Shown here: in pieces, positions 63,851 through 64,000 of the stretch
How positions within the stretch are numbered: position 1 is the stretch's first letter
Layout of the letters: each line of letters starts with the position of its first letter
From: Aegilops tauschii subsp. strangulata
Lineage: Eukaryota > Streptophyta > Magnoliopsida > Poales > Poaceae
Assembly: GCF_002575655.3 (NCBI RefSeq)
Contig: NC_053040.3
Location: 362,326,267 to 362,390,266, forward strand
Reading direction: 5' to 3'
DNA length: 64,000 bases
Made by a program: the position numbers and the translations under genes
The notes under the pieces: generated by a model
What the model was told of the DNA's origin: nothing
Database searches by the model: none
Seen by the model: the letters and a program-made list of their open reading frames with translations, nothing else

Positions 63851-64000
63851 CATGTGCAACCACGTACAGACAATTTGACAGATTTGCATATGTCATATTA
63901 GGTATATTGCCATTTGTCAAACTGGAATGATTGACATTTGTTGATCTAGTAACATTGCCCTTTGTCAACCTTGTAACCCTGTCATTTGTCAAAATATGTA
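63851..64000. repeat. CATTTGTCAA-type short repeats at window edge
   Basis: CATTTGTCAA and CCATTTGTCAAAC-like words recur every 25-35 bp to the end of the window. Such arrays are common beneath CACTA termini, but no terminus is visible. Confidence 0.4.

Overview
This window looks like intergenic, repeat-dense DNA from a large grass genome, most likely a Triticeae species (wheat, Aegilops, barley or rye). The basis is family recognition by eye: a BARE-1/WIS/Angela-type Ty1/copia element, Sabrina-type gypsy LTRs, a Jorge-type CACTA end, Stowaway MITEs, and PIF/Harbinger-type and L1-type elements, often nested in one another. I see no intact host protein gene, rRNA or functional tRNA gene. Nearly all coding signal belongs to transposons and most of it is broken by stops and frameshifts. 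No database search was possible, so family names are from memory.

Layout. 1-9 kb: an eroded gypsy LTR holding a Stowaway MITE, a GC-rich non-LTR element with a perfect 13-bp target-site duplication (TSD), and an AT-rich/GC-island module. 9-23.9 kb: a Sabrina-like solo LTR, two tandem palindrome-ended MITEs, then a second solo LTR split by a full-length Angela/BARE element (13908-22398, TSD CTTCT), then the start of an eroded gypsy element. 23.9-33.2 kb: a copia element with about 1.8-kb LTRs, itself hit by a gypsy solo LTR (28040-29552, TSD TGATG). Its LTRs are recognisable but its pol is almost erased, and it carries a tandem array of TCAAGA-N4-TCTTGA palindromes. 33.2-37.5 kb: a CACTA terminus with a broken GRF-zinc-finger gene, then the 3' end of an L1-type LINE.

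37.5-43.6 kb: a Harbinger-type element (TSD TTA) with a Myb/SANT-like ORF1 remnant, a non-LTR element, and a second DNA element with a broken ORF containing four exact 57-bp (19-codon) repeats. 44.3-49.4 kb: a short-LTR (about 145 bp) copia element, TSD ACGGA, with every enzymatic domain visible but several frameshifts. 50.2-51.7 kb: a third GC-headed non-LTR element. 52.5-62.5 kb: a repeat field of AT-rich TGAAC/GTTCA arrays, purine tracts, GGGCCGGCCCA GC islands and tRNA-like boxes, used in both orientations, interrupted by a 2-kb palindrome whose arms are themselves inverted repeats. 62.9-64 kb: a short broken ORF and a 96-bp tandem array.

The best candidates for something little described are: the palindrome of palindromes (55309-57262); six tRNA-like boxes, most followed by a T-run, within the repeat field; and three non-LTR elements without recognisable coding capacity that share a GC-rich 5' head but carry two different hairpin tails, one also present on the L1-type LINE in this window.
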